Shown in pieces: positions 1 through 10,547 of a DNA stretch of 64,000 nucleotides (position 1 is its first letter; every line of letters begins with the position of its first letter). Origin of the DNA: Pseudomonadota bacterium (GTDB lineage Bacteria > Pseudomonadota > Gammaproteobacteria > Pseudomonadales > Pseudohongiellaceae); assembly GCA_027621405.1 (NCBI GenBank), contig JAQCBT010000008.1, forward strand, positions 1-64,000, in the 5' to 3' direction. The notes beneath the pieces are model-generated. The model made no database searches. It was not told where the DNA came from and was given only the letters and a program-made list of their open reading frames with translations. The position numbers and the translations under genes were made by a program.

Positions 1-1
1 T

Positions 2-403
2 GCCCGCCTCGAAGTCATCACCGATGCCTTGATGAACCAGATCGCGGAGCAGAACCAGCGCCGTCTGGATTTCATGCAGGCCCGGGGTAGCGGCACCGCT
101 GTTGATATCGCTTCCGTTCGCCAACAGATGATGGAAATCAGTTCTCCAGAGGCTCAACGCGAAGCACTCTCCTATGTATTCACTGACGAAGAGATGGAGT
201 TGTTTGAGACCTTCCAGCAATCACAGCAGGGACCATTTGGGGTCAGCACGAGGGCCATTATCGCCGATCCCAATGGCGGAGGTAGTGCTGTGTTTTTCGG
301 AGGAGATGCGACCTTGCCTGTAGACGGCAGTCGCTTGAGAACCCTGCAACTCATCGCACCAGACGGTCAGGTGTCCGGCAGCGCCGTGCGAGTCGACAAT
401 TAA
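2..403 (+). CDS. C-terminal part of an unidentified protein, truncated by the window start
   Basis: Frame is open from base 2 (ARLEVITDALMNQ...) to the stop at 403; no family recognised. Confidence 0.6.
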   Translation, partial: ARLEVITDALMNQIAEQNQRRLDFMQARGSGTAVDIASVRQQMMEISSPEAQREALSYVFTDEEMELFETFQQSQQGPFGVSTRAIIADPNGGGSAVFFGGDATLPVDGSRLRTLQLIAPDGQVSGSAVRVDN

Positions 404-414
404 TCAGAGATTCC

Positions 415-1704
415 TTAAACCTTGATAGGCTTTTCGAAGATCTCTCTGTCGAACTCCCCTTCCCAATTGGCCACGGCAGTGGAAACGGATAGGTCACCGG
501 TGATGTTCACCACCGTGCGCAGCATATCCAGCGGCCTGTCGATGATAAAAATGAATCCCACGGTGACTGCGATCTGGTCTGCCGACATGCCGATGGTGTC
601 CATCACCGCAGACATCAGGAACAGAGATGCACTGGGCACCGCTGCCGTGCCTACAGATACCAGGGTCGTAGTGCCAGCCATCAGGAAATAATCCGTCAGG
701 CTCAACTCGATACCGAATGCCTGGGCCGCAAACACAGACACGATTCCCACATACAGGGCCGTGCCGTCCATGTTGATGGTTGCACCGATCGGCAACACCG
801 TAGAGGCCACGATAGGTTTAACCCCTAGATTCTCTTCTGCCACTGACATGGACACTGGCAAGGTCGCGGCGCTTGAAGATGTAGAAAAAGCAACCAGCAT
901 GGCGTCACGTGCCCCACGAAAGAACATGACCGGAGACAATTTAAGAATCATCTTCATGATCACGACGCCATGCATGAAGATGACATGAATCGCACAGGCG
1001 ATGAACACGGTCACCGCCAACACCACCGCATTGAGCAATACATCGAAACCCTGGGCTCCGGTGACCCGGGCAATAAGCGCAAACACGCCAAAGGGAGCGA
1101 TTTCCATGATCCAGTGAGTGATACGCAAGACGACATCGCTGGAGGCATCCATAAAGTCCGCTACCGGTTTGCCGCGCTCACCCAGGGTAAGCAGGCTCAC
1201 TCCTATCAGTAGCGCGAAGAAGATCGTGGCCAGGATGTCTCCCTCTGCCAGCGCAGCGAAAGGATTCTGGGGAACGATTGCCATCAGGCGTTCCGCAAGC
1301 GGCACCGCTTCCTGCATGGCGGCCGCTGGTTCGGCCCCGGTTAGGTCGACTCCGGCTCCCGGTTGAAAGAGCACCGCCAGTATCAAACCAATCGTAATGG
1401 CGACGAGAGTGGTGAGCATGTAGAGAACAATGGTCTTGGCCCCCAGTGATCCCAGTTTCGAAGGATCACCCATGGATACGACACCCGCCACGATAGTCAC
1501 GAACACGAGGGGTACCACGATCATGCGAATCAGGCGGATGAAGAGGTCACCCATCCAGCCGATGCTCTCGGCGCCTTCGCCCCAGAGTGCGCCGACTATG
1601 ACCCCAACCACCATGGCAGCGAGGATGCGCTTCCATAAGGCTATTTCGAACCAACTCACTCCTGCAAATGCACCTTTGTGACTACTTTCAGGTTCTCTAC
1701 TCAT
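415..1704 (-). CDS. Dicarboxylate/amino acid:cation symporter (DAACS family)
   Basis: 429-aa multi-TM protein with characteristic AFSTSSSAATLPVS and PIGATINMDGTALY motifs. Confidence 0.92.
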   Translation of the reverse strand: MSREPESSHKGAFAGVSWFEIALWKRILAAMVVGVIVGALWGEGAESIGWMGDLFIRLIRMIVVPLVFVTIVAGVVSMGDPSKLGSLGAKTIVLYMLTTLVAITIGLILAVLFQPGAGVDLTGAEPAAAMQEAVPLAERLMAIVPQNPFAALAEGDILATIFFALLIGVSLLTLGERGKPVADFMDASSDVVLRITHWIMEIAPFGVFALIARVTGAQGFDVLLNAVVLAVTVFIACAIHVIFMHGVVIMKMILKLSPVMFFRGARDAMLVAFSTSSSAATLPVSMSVAEENLGVKPIVASTVLPIGATINMDGTALYVGIVSVFAAQAFGIELSLTDYFLMAGTTTLVSVGTAAVPSASLFLMSAVMDTIGMSADQIAVTVGFIFIIDRPLDMLRTVVNITGDLSVSTAVANWEGEFDREIFEKPIKV

Positions 1705-2011
1705 ATTAGTACTCTTGCTGGACCCGATTCGAGAACAGGAACCTCATCATTATTGAGGGATGCTTTTCTCATGTAGGGGAAGCCCCTGCTCTCGTTATTC
1801 TGTGTGCTGTTATCCAAATAAAGTCTCTGGCATGGTTCAGCGCCACCCTCCCTGGCAGTGTTCCTTCGCCCGGGATGCTTTGAGTGGGTATCTGGAAACT
1901 GAGATCAGGATCGGCAGGTGCTGCAACCAGTAATTCTCAACACTTGCGAGCAGACTATAGAAATTCATACCATAGTTCCAGTCCGAAACAGCACTCAAAC
2001 AGGCAGCACTC

Positions 2012-2755
2012 ATGGCAGACTGGATCCAGGGAAAGATCGTTGAAAACATTCACTGGACTGAAAACCTGTTCACCCTCAGGATCGACGCCGACATCAAGGC
2101 GTACAAGGCAGGACAGTTCACCAGCCTGGCGCTGGATATCGACGGTGAACGCATCGCGCGCCCCTATTCCCATCTCAGCGCCCCGCACCAGCGCCCGCTG
2201 GAGTATTTCTTCTATACCGCCACTGGTGGCGTTCTCAGCAATGCCCTCGTGCAATTGAATGCCGGTGACACGGTGTGGGTAAAAGACCAGTCCAATGGTT
2301 TTTTCGTGCTGGAAGAGGTACCAGACTGCAAAGATCTCTGGATGCTGGGCACAGGAACGGGTATCGCACCCTTTTTGTCTATCCTGCACACCGACGAACC
2401 CTGGCAGCGCTTCGAAAACATCGTGCTGGTGTATGCAGTACGCACAGAGTCGGATCTGCGCTATCTCGATACCATAGAAGCCTTGAAGGAAAGCCATGGT
2501 GACCGATTCAGGTTCCAGGCCTTCGTGAGTCGCGAACAGGTGCCCGGCACACTGCATGGCCGCATTCCCGCCGCCATCGAAGACGGGCGCCTGCAGCAAG
2601 CCGTAGGCCTCGAGCAATCCGCCGATCGCTCCCACTTCATGCTGTGCGGAAACCCGGACATGGTAAAAGACGTAACAGAATTGCTTAAGACCCGTGACTT
2701 CCGCAAGAATCGCCGTCGCACACCAGGGCACATCACCACCGAAAACTACTGGTAG
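2012..2755 (+). CDS. fpr: Ferredoxin--NADP reductase
   Basis: 247 aa; FAD-binding RPYSHLSAP, LGTGTGIAPFLSIL, C-terminal aromatic TTENYW. Confidence 0.88.
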   Translation: MADWIQGKIVENIHWTENLFTLRIDADIKAYKAGQFTSLALDIDGERIARPYSHLSAPHQRPLEYFFYTATGGVLSNALVQLNAGDTVWVKDQSNGFFVLEEVPDCKDLWMLGTGTGIAPFLSILHTDEPWQRFENIVLVYAVRTESDLRYLDTIEALKESHGDRFRFQAFVSREQVPGTLHGRIPAAIEDGRLQQAVGLEQSADRSHFMLCGNPDMVKDVTELLKTRDFRKNRRRTPGHITTENYW

Positions 2756-2787
2756 GCTTTCACTGGCATATGATTGCTGGATAGCGA

Positions 2788-4431
2788 CTATTGATAGTCG
2801 GGGGGTATTCGTCGAGCCCGGGTCAATGCCTCAAAACGCGCACCAATATCCACCAACACCTGCTCGTTGAATGACGGCGCGATAATAGTCAGACCCACCG
2901 GTCTGCCATTCTCTTCGTAGCCCATGGGAATAGTCAGCGCAGGATAGTTTGCCAGTGCAGCGAAACCTGCGCTGGAGTTATTGACGGATAACAGGGCGAT
3001 TACATCGTTGTCGGAGAACATCGATTCCATGACGCTGCGTGCACCCCTCTGCAAGCGTTCCCGCAGCACCTCCAACTCGTCAGCGCTCATCTCCAGGCCC
3101 ACCATCATGTCAACCTCAGACTGTCCATAGGGAGCCCTTATGTCCATATTCTGCAGATTGAACTGCTGTAGCGCTTCTACAGAGTCTATTGGCAGTTGTG
3201 TTGCGCCATGATTCTCCAGATAAAGTGCCAGGTCTCTTACCATCTCTCCGCCCAGTAACTCACTGAAACCTTCCCGGTCATAATCGGGCATCTCAACATC
3301 GACGATGACCGCACCATCCTCTCCCATTACTGCCAGCGCTTCGCTAAAGAAAGGATTGTCGAGGAACGGGCTCAGCGCACCCAGGCGCTTACCCGTCAAC
3401 GCAGGCTCCCGGTACTCGAGGCTATAGCCGTCGCTAAGCAAGGGCATGGCACTATCGGCCTGGTCGTAGCCTGCCATGGCATTAAACAGGATCACAGCAT
3501 CTGCCACGTTGCGGGTCATGGGACCCGTGGTATCCAGGCTGCCGGAGATAGGTATTACTCCGCTACGACTCAGGCTACCGGTCGTGGGCTTCAGTCCTAC
3601 CAGGGAATTGGCACTGGCGGGTGACAGGATGGAACCACTGGTTTCAGAGCCTACCGCCACAGCCGCGTAGTTGGCGGCGATAGTTGCCCCGCTGCCGGCA
3701 CTGGAACCACCGGTGTTGAATTCGAGTCGGCCGTAGGGATTGAGTGTCTGCCCACCCACAGCGCTGTAGCCCGAGGGACAGCCGCCACAGAAATAGTAGG
3801 CCCATTCACTCAGGTTAGCCTTGCCAAGAATGATGGCCCCCTTGCTGCGTAGCTGATCTGTTATGAAGGCATCCCCGGTATGGTTTTGCTGTAAGGCGAC
3901 GGCTCCAGCGGTGGTGGCCATACCTGCGGCATTTACATTGTCCTTGAGCAGCACGGGAATGCCGTAGATGGGATCTCGCCCCATCTCAAGAGCCTGGCGA
4001 CGCGCGGCGTCAAGTTCACGGGCGCGATCGATGGCATTGGGGTTGAGGGCGATAATCCCATTCAGGAAACGGCTACTATCACTCTCGATCTCGCGTATGC
4101 GATACAGATAAAAAGTTGTGATGGTCGTGTAGTCCAGGTCCCCGGCCGCCACCGCAGCCTGCAGATCGGCGACGGAAGCCTCCAGTATCAGGGGTTTGAG
4201 CTGCTGGTAGCGACTCTCGCCGAAGGCGTCCAGTTCGGCAGAGAAAGGCTGCCATTGCTCGCTAATATCCTGCACCCTCGACTTGAGCAGGATGTAGTGC
4301 ATCCGCTCATTCTCATGCTGGGCCAGTTGGGCGAGGTCGGCGGCCTGATCGTAGTCACTCTCGGCCGCCAGGGCGCTGATGGAAACAGTTGTTAAATAGA
4401 GTGCAAGCAGCAGGCGAGATAGTAGAGTCAT
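2788..4431 (-). CDS. Amidase (amidase signature family), secreted
   Basis: Signal peptide; GIPVLLKDNVNAAGM, TGGSSAGSGATIAANYAAVAVGSETSGSILSPA (Ser-cisSer-Lys signature). Confidence 0.92.
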   Translation of the reverse strand: MTLLSRLLLALYLTTVSISALAAESDYDQAADLAQLAQHENERMHYILLKSRVQDISEQWQPFSAELDAFGESRYQQLKPLILEASVADLQAAVAAGDLDYTTITTFYLYRIREIESDSSRFLNGIIALNPNAIDRARELDAARRQALEMGRDPIYGIPVLLKDNVNAAGMATTAGAVALQQNHTGDAFITDQLRSKGAIILGKANLSEWAYYFCGGCPSGYSAVGGQTLNPYGRLEFNTGGSSAGSGATIAANYAAVAVGSETSGSILSPASANSLVGLKPTTGSLSRSGVIPISGSLDTTGPMTRNVADAVILFNAMAGYDQADSAMPLLSDGYSLEYREPALTGKRLGALSPFLDNPFFSEALAVMGEDGAVIVDVEMPDYDREGFSELLGGEMVRDLALYLENHGATQLPIDSVEALQQFNLQNMDIRAPYGQSEVDMMVGLEMSADELEVLRERLQRGARSVMESMFSDNDVIALLSVNNSSAGFAALANYPALTIPMGYEENGRPVGLTIIAPSFNEQVLVDIGARFEALTRARRIPPDYQ

Positions 4432-4470
4432 ACAGCTTCCCTGATTATTAATTCGCAGACGATTCAGTTC

Positions 4471-5820
4471 CTACTCATGCCGCAAGGCTTCCACCGGATC
4501 CATATCCGCCGCCCGCATGGAAGGGTAGATGCCAAATATAACCCCGATCATCGCCGAGATGGAAAAAGCCAGAATTGGCGCCAATGGGGTCACGATCGTT
4601 GTCATGCCCCAGAACAATGAGATGAAAAACGGAATCGTGATACCGAGGACCACTCCGATCAGGCCACCCACCCCGGACAGTATCACGGCCTCGATCAGGA
4701 ACTGGCCGATAATGTCCTTCTTCTTGGCGCCCAGTGCGCGGCGAATACCGATCTCCCGGGTTCGCTCCGTGACGCTGGCCAACATAATATTCATGATGCC
4801 GATGCCTCCCACCAGCAGGGAGATTCCGGCGATGGCACCGGCCACGATCTGATCCCTGAGCGCGCTCTCTTCTGCCTGTCTCAGCAGGGCCAGGGGAACT
4901 TCGATGGTGTAGTCCTCGTTGCGATGACGGCGGGCCAGAATCTGTTCAATCACCTCGCCGACCTGGATAACGGTTTCCTGGTTTTCCACCTGGATGATAG
5001 CCTCATGTAATTCAACGGTTTCCGACTCCACGCCTCCGGCGGTTTGTCTGGTCGTGGTTTCCCCGAAGCGGGTACGGGATGAGGTAATGGGAATAAAGAT
5101 GCGACTCGGTGCCGCATTGGAGCTGCCCGCCTGGTTCTGGCCCAGATTGGAGAATCCTTCAGACTCCATGATGCCGACTATATTGTAGTAATCGCCATCT
5201 ATGCGCACGCTGTTGCCCAGCGGGTTATCGATGGGGAACAACTCCCGCGCCACCTCATCACTGAGCACGACCACGTTGGCGTGGTCACGCACCTCGGACT
5301 GGGAGAAGAAACGACCCACACGCAGGTTGTAGTTTCGTGATACCGGATAATCAACCGCCGTACCTACCACATCGGTATTAATACTGTTGCCGAGGTTCCA
5401 CACATTCTTCTTGACGATGCGCGAGGCGATTACATTCTGCACTCCCGGTATGGTGTCCTGGATTGTGCGAATATCGGCATTGGTCAGGCCGTATACGATC
5501 GCCTGCGGCGGACCGAAGCCCTGGCGTGAAGTCTCCTCCACTTCGGCCGGCTTTACGCTCTTCAGCAGTATGTTATTGGCACCGAGATCCCGAAACTGCT
5601 GTTGTGCCTCGAAACTGGCACCCTCGCTGACCGCTAGCATGGCGATTACAGCGGCGACACCAATCACGATGCCGAGCACCGTCAACAGGGAACGCAGGCC
5701 GTGGTTGTAGATACTCTTCAGCCCGACCTGGGTCGTTTTCTTTAAACGAACAAAGCTGAAGCCGGAATTCCTGCGCGGCGGGTTATTACCCCTGGGAAGC
5801 TCAAGGCTAAGATCGCTCAT
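4471..5820 (-). CDS. MacB-like ABC transporter permease (FtsX domain)
   Basis: ORF continues upstream to 5880 but ATG at 5820 (MSDLSLELPRG) is more plausible; SLLTVLGIVIGVAAVIAM, TREIGIRRALGAKKKDI. Confidence 0.9.
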   Translation of the reverse strand: MSDLSLELPRGNNPPRRNSGFSFVRLKKTTQVGLKSIYNHGLRSLLTVLGIVIGVAAVIAMLAVSEGASFEAQQQFRDLGANNILLKSVKPAEVEETSRQGFGPPQAIVYGLTNADIRTIQDTIPGVQNVIASRIVKKNVWNLGNSINTDVVGTAVDYPVSRNYNLRVGRFFSQSEVRDHANVVVLSDEVARELFPIDNPLGNSVRIDGDYYNIVGIMESEGFSNLGQNQAGSSNAAPSRIFIPITSSRTRFGETTTRQTAGGVESETVELHEAIIQVENQETVIQVGEVIEQILARRHRNEDYTIEVPLALLRQAEESALRDQIVAGAIAGISLLVGGIGIMNIMLASVTERTREIGIRRALGAKKKDIIGQFLIEAVILSGVGGLIGVVLGITIPFFISLFWGMTTIVTPLAPILAFSISAMIGVIFGIYPSMRAADMDPVEALRHE

Positions 5821-6550
5821 CGCTCTCCACCAGGCCATCACGCAGTCGAATCTGGCGCCGGGATCTTTCCGCCAGCTCATCGGAGTGGGTCACCATGATC
5901 AGGGTCTTGCCCTGGGCATGCAGTTCATCAAACAGGTTCAGAATTTCTGCGCCGGATTTGGAGTCCAGGTTTCCGGTGGGCTCGTCGGCGAGGATGATCA
6001 GGGGATCCACGGCAAGGGCCCGGGCGATCGCGACCCTCTGCTGCTGTCCACCCGACAACTCAAAGGGCTTGTGGTCTAGACGCGATCCGAGACCTACCCG
6101 CTCTGCCAGCCCGGTAGCAATCTCCCTGCTCTCCGATTCGCTATAGCCCTGGTAGAACAGGGGCATCTCGATATTCTCCAACACATCCAGTTGCTGAATC
6201 AGGTTGTATGACTGAAAGATAAAACCCAACCGCGCCCCGCGCACCGCAGACAGGTCGTCGTCGTTCATGGCCGAGGTATCTTCTTCACCGAGATAGTAGG
6301 TGCCGGAGGTGGGCTGATCCAGGCAACCGAGGATATTCATCAGAGTGGACTTTCCGCAGCCTGAGGGTCCCATGATGGTGATGTAGTCGCCGCGGTGAAA
6401 GTTCAATGAGATGCCGTGCAGTACCTCCACGGAAATCGCTCCCATGTAATAGGTCTTGCGAATCGCATCCAGGCGCGCGACAACGTCAGGATTGTAGGCG
6501 CCCTGCACCGATGCAGAACTGGCCCCGGTGCTGGTATCCATCGTAGTCAT
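5807..6550 (-). CDS. MacB/LolD-like ABC transporter ATP-binding protein
   Basis: Walker A GPSGCGKST, signature LSGGQQQRVAIARAL, Walker B LILADEPTGNLD. Confidence 0.95.
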   Translation of the reverse strand: MTTMDTSTGASSASVQGAYNPDVVARLDAIRKTYYMGAISVEVLHGISLNFHRGDYITIMGPSGCGKSTLMNILGCLDQPTSGTYYLGEEDTSAMNDDDLSAVRGARLGFIFQSYNLIQQLDVLENIEMPLFYQGYSESESREIATGLAERVGLGSRLDHKPFELSGGQQQRVAIARALAVDPLIILADEPTGNLDSKSGAEILNLFDELHAQGKTLIMVTHSDELAERSRRQIRLRDGLVESDERS

Positions 6551-6565
6551 AACAGGCGATCCTGG

Positions 6566-8659
6566 CTAATTGGCGGCGACCGTATTGCTCTGCTGCTGGG
6601 GTGCAAGCAGCAGGACTTCCTCACCATCCTGCAGGCCACTGCGAATCTCTATGAACGAATCAGAGAAGGTGCCGATCTCCACTTCCCGCATTTCCGGCTG
6701 ACCACCACGATTGACATAGACCACGCGCTTGTCATCGAAATAGGAAACAGCTTGCAGCGGCACATAGACCACGTCTTGCAGGCGATCCACCAGGATTTCG
6801 ACCTCGGCACTCATGCCCGGACGCAGCCAGTCATACTCGCCGTCTATCTTGATCGTAGTGGGGTAAACTTTCAGGTCCGGATTCATGAAGGAATTGGCAG
6901 AGTCGGCGACCACGGCCACCTTGGTGACCACGCCTGTCAGTCGAGCATCGGGAAAGGCGTCAATTGCCACTCTTGCAGTCTGACCCACTGCAACTCGCTG
7001 CACGGCAGACTCGTGGATGTTCACCTTGACCGCCATCTCGCGCATATCGGGAATAGTGAGAATGGCCTGGCGTTCACGAACCGTCGCGCCCTCGGCGATG
7101 GCTTCTTCGCTGCCACGACGAAAGCGCTGTGAGTTCTGGTCGGAAGCACCATACACCACGAGACCGGGGCGCAGCGCACGAATGGTTGCAGCCTCAATCT
7201 GTTCATTCACATCCACGAGCTTCACCCGCTCCAGATTGAACTTGCGTTCCGCAGAGCGATAGCGCGCTCGCTGCTGTGCCTCTTCGGCAATATTGTCGAT
7301 GAGCTGGCGCTGGAAACCCATCACCGCGTTCTCATAGTCAGACAATTTCTGCTCGGCATCTTTTGGGAAGGTGTACTGGATGTAGAGCGCCAGGGCAGTT
7401 TCCTTCTCCTGCTGCTTGTTGAAGGACTTGTTCATGTTCAACTCTTCAGCTTCCAGTTCCGTCGGCGTGATGAAACCGCGATCAGCCAATCGGCGCTGTC
7501 CTTCGATGCGATCCTGGGCCAGCAGGTATTCTTCCTGGGCAACCTGCAATTCATCGAGCAAGGCGCGCAGTTGCTGCTTGGCCTCACCGTCTTCCAGCTT
7601 GTTGATATCAGCATACTGGGTGAAATCGAGGGTATTGCGAACGGCCATGTAGCTATCGTCCATCAACAGGCTGACGCTCTCTTCGATGGGGGTTGTCTGC
7701 ATCGGTTCCAGAGTCAGGGTCTGGGGCTCATTGGCCGCCAGATCCGCATCCTCGGTAGTCGGCAAATCCGGATCCGGATTTCTTGCTCCGCGGTTGAAGC
7801 CACCCTGGGGGAACCCACCCTGGGCGAAACGCTGCATGCGCTCCAGCATCTCCGGGGGCAGAACACCATTGTTCTCCGCCATCATGCTACGCACCCGTTC
7901 CTGAACCTGGGGTGGCAGGGAATCGATGTCCAACTCGGTATCGGCACTAGCTGGCGCTTCCTGGGCAAGCGGGGTTACCGGCAAGGGAGTTTGCTGACTG
8001 CGCTGCTGTGCGGCTTCTGCTTCCGCGAGACGACGCTCGATATCCAGTTCACCGATAATTTCACTCACGATGTTGGCGCCAAGGAATTTTTCAAAGTCGA
8101 GACGGGCGAAGCGCATGGTCTGGCGCGCATCGTTCAACTCGGTCAAGTTCTGGTTCAGCTGAATCTCGTACTGGGCTTTCTGTTCGATGTAACTGGCTTC
8201 CGCGGTTTCTACGGCGATTTCCTGGTTCAGTCTCTCATCGATGAGAGCATCGGTATCGAGTTCAACGATGATCTTGCCAGCCGCCACGTCTTCCGGGGTG
8301 ATCCGGTAACCTTCTTCAACGATACTCAGGATCTTCACCCCTTCCCGGCCTTTCACCTCGGAACGGATCTCCTGGGATTGCAGCGCCTCCAGGGAACCCC
8401 CTTCCAACACGGTGATATCCAGATCACCACGACGCGCCACGAAACTCAGGCTCTCCACATCGCCATCCCCGGAACCGCCCACCAGGGTGAACAACAACAG
8501 CACCACCACGACCGCGCCACCGAGCACACCGTACTGCACTGGCTTGTCTGCTCCCCGGTACCAGTCACTGGCTTCCGCGATGCGCTTCTGCACAGGCTCC
8601 GGCAAGCGCGCCAGCAGTCCGCCCAACTGATTCTGCAATTGTTCCTTATCGAGGCTCAT
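6566..8659 (-). CDS. HlyD/MacA-family periplasmic adaptor subunit with an extended coiled-coil insert
   Basis: Start taken at 8659 (MSLDKEQLQNQ); single TM, biotinyl-lipoyl-like and beta-barrel segments; sits between the ABC and TolC genes. Confidence 0.85.
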   Translation of the reverse strand: MSLDKEQLQNQLGGLLARLPEPVQKRIAEASDWYRGADKPVQYGVLGGAVVVVLLLFTLVGGSGDGDVESLSFVARRGDLDITVLEGGSLEALQSQEIRSEVKGREGVKILSIVEEGYRITPEDVAAGKIIVELDTDALIDERLNQEIAVETAEASYIEQKAQYEIQLNQNLTELNDARQTMRFARLDFEKFLGANIVSEIIGELDIERRLAEAEAAQQRSQQTPLPVTPLAQEAPASADTELDIDSLPPQVQERVRSMMAENNGVLPPEMLERMQRFAQGGFPQGGFNRGARNPDPDLPTTEDADLAANEPQTLTLEPMQTTPIEESVSLLMDDSYMAVRNTLDFTQYADINKLEDGEAKQQLRALLDELQVAQEEYLLAQDRIEGQRRLADRGFITPTELEAEELNMNKSFNKQQEKETALALYIQYTFPKDAEQKLSDYENAVMGFQRQLIDNIAEEAQQRARYRSAERKFNLERVKLVDVNEQIEAATIRALRPGLVVYGASDQNSQRFRRGSEEAIAEGATVRERQAILTIPDMREMAVKVNIHESAVQRVAVGQTARVAIDAFPDARLTGVVTKVAVVADSANSFMNPDLKVYPTTIKIDGEYDWLRPGMSAEVEILVDRLQDVVYVPLQAVSYFDDKRVVYVNRGGQPEMREVEIGTFSDSFIEIRSGLQDGEEVLLLAPQQQSNTVAAN

Positions 8660-10355
8660 TAGTGCCTTCCTCCCACTGACCGCTGTCATTGACGTAGAGC
8701 AAACCCACATCGCGCCAGAATTCCAGCTTGGCGATATTATGCTCCACAATAGAGTTCACCAGGTCCGTCTGGGCAGCAGTCAGGTCATTTTGCGAGTCTA
8801 CCGTGTCCTGTATGTTTCCGAGACCCAGTTCGGCCCGAAGCAGGGCCTCTTCAACTCGTCGTTCGTTTATTTCCACACTGGTCTGGCTGATATCGAAACT
8901 CTTGCGCGCCTGGTTCATGCGGCGCCAGGCATCCAGCACGTCCAGCTTGATGTTGTCACTGGCCAGGGTATAGGCCCTGGTGGTGGCTTCATAGTTGATC
9001 AGGGCGCGACGGTATTCATTACGCTGCGCCTTGGTATCCAGCGGCAGATCCAGGTCCAGGCCGGCGGTGTAAACAGCATTCTCGAAATCGAATTCACCAA
9101 TATTCTCGCTGGTGGAAGTGGGCACATTCACCACGGCGCTGAAATCCAGCGCCGGCCGCAAGGCATTGGCCGCCACGTTAATCTTCCGGGCACTGTCCTG
9201 TACCCGGTCCAGGCCCGTGTAGAGATCAAGTCGTGTCTGCAGCGCCATTTCCGTTGCCTGTGCCAGACTGAGGTCGGGGCTGTTCATGCCGGTTTCCGCG
9301 ATCAGGGACATTTCATTGTCATCGAGGATGATTCTGTCATCGGCGCTGATGCCCAGCAGAATCTTGAAATTATCCAGACTGCGCTTGTAGCGCGTAATAG
9401 CGGTAGTCCAGCGTAAATCCGCCTGCAATGCCGACTGCTCCAGGCGCCCTACCTGCAACAAGGTAGTCAGGCCCTCGGCCTGGAATGCCTGCTCGCGCTC
9501 GAGGGACAGATTGGTGGCCTGCAGCCCCTGGTAGTTGTTGCGCGCGGTCTCCCTGTTCAGCAGCACCGAGTAATAGTCCGATGCTACCCGCACCGCGAAC
9601 ACCTTGCGAAAGCGGGTGAAGTCCCGCAGTTGGTATAGCAGGTTGCGCTCAGCCTGAATCAGGGTTTCCGTTTCGATGGCACGCCCAAAATCCCGCAGCA
9701 GTGGCTGGGTGAAGGAACCGATGAAGGCACCACTCACGCTCTCGGTGACATCGCCGGTGAGGAAACGGGTGAGATTATTGGTGAGATTGAGGGCAATGGC
9801 CCCACCGCTCTGCAGCAAGTAGCGAGCGCCAAGGCTGGTCGTGGAAAATGTAGATTCACTGGTATTGATCGATTCGCCGGTGCTGACTGACTCGATGCCT
9901 GTCAAAGCCTCCATGTCAGCGACAAACTGGTCCCGGGCATCCCATTGGTAATCAGTCCCTGCGCTGGCATTGAAAATAGGCGTATAGCGATAACGATCGA
10001 AGGTCAGTGCCAGGGCCTCCTGGTACAGCGCTTCCTTCTGGCTCTGATAGTCCCGGCTATGGCGGAATGCCAGATCAAGTGCCGCATTGAGGCTCAGGAT
10101 ATGGGCTCCCACTTCGCTCTCGGCCTCGATATCCAGGAAATCGAATACTTCGTTATTCACCGGATAGGGGCTTAAATCCACCGCCAACTGCTCATCGATA
10201 CCTATCTGGGTACTCACTCCGGGCACCAGGGGCGACTTGCCGGCGATCGCCGCATAGGTCTCGTCATCCGCAGATTGCCGGTAGGCGCTGTTGGTACAGG
10301 CCAGTGGCAGCAGAGATAAAGTCAACATTATCAATGACTTGTGACTTTTCTTCAT
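8646..10355 (-). CDS. TolC-family outer-membrane efflux lipoprotein
   Basis: MKKSHKSLIMLTLSLLPLAC lipobox; paired TolC-like helical repeats; overlaps the adaptor gene. Confidence 0.85.
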   Translation of the reverse strand: MKKSHKSLIMLTLSLLPLACTNSAYRQSADDETYAAIAGKSPLVPGVSTQIGIDEQLAVDLSPYPVNNEVFDFLDIEAESEVGAHILSLNAALDLAFRHSRDYQSQKEALYQEALALTFDRYRYTPIFNASAGTDYQWDARDQFVADMEALTGIESVSTGESINTSESTFSTTSLGARYLLQSGGAIALNLTNNLTRFLTGDVTESVSGAFIGSFTQPLLRDFGRAIETETLIQAERNLLYQLRDFTRFRKVFAVRVASDYYSVLLNRETARNNYQGLQATNLSLEREQAFQAEGLTTLLQVGRLEQSALQADLRWTTAITRYKRSLDNFKILLGISADDRIILDDNEMSLIAETGMNSPDLSLAQATEMALQTRLDLYTGLDRVQDSARKINVAANALRPALDFSAVVNVPTSTSENIGEFDFENAVYTAGLDLDLPLDTKAQRNEYRRALINYEATTRAYTLASDNIKLDVLDAWRRMNQARKSFDISQTSVEINERRVEEALLRAELGLGNIQDTVDSQNDLTAAQTDLVNSIVEHNIAKLEFWRDVGLLYVNDSGQWEEGTNEPR

Positions 10356-10547
10356 GTGTGGCGCAGGCGCTCTCGCAGGCAGATTTGCTAAACCCACACA
10401 TTATACGCTGTTACGCAGGAAATCATGCTGCCCTTCGATCAAAGGACTGCCTCAGCAGGGGGATAACAATATGATTTTCGTTCGATTTTTCTTAACATAG
10501 CTGACCCTATTCACCGCATCTGCCAGGCCTTGCCACAGGGACTTACC

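Noticed and set aside
1955-2731. 258-aa minus-strand ORF antisense to ferredoxin-NADP reductase
   Set aside because: The plus strand encodes a complete FAD/NADP-binding protein; the antisense product has no recognisable motif.
7571-8662. 363-aa plus-strand ORF antisense to the HlyD-like adaptor
   Set aside because: Mirror-frame artefact; no motif, signal peptide or RBS.
4471-10355. MacB/ATPase/HlyD/TolC gene set as a possible novel system
   Set aside because: Standard tripartite MacAB-TolC-type organisation; only the adaptor insert is unusual and is reported separately.
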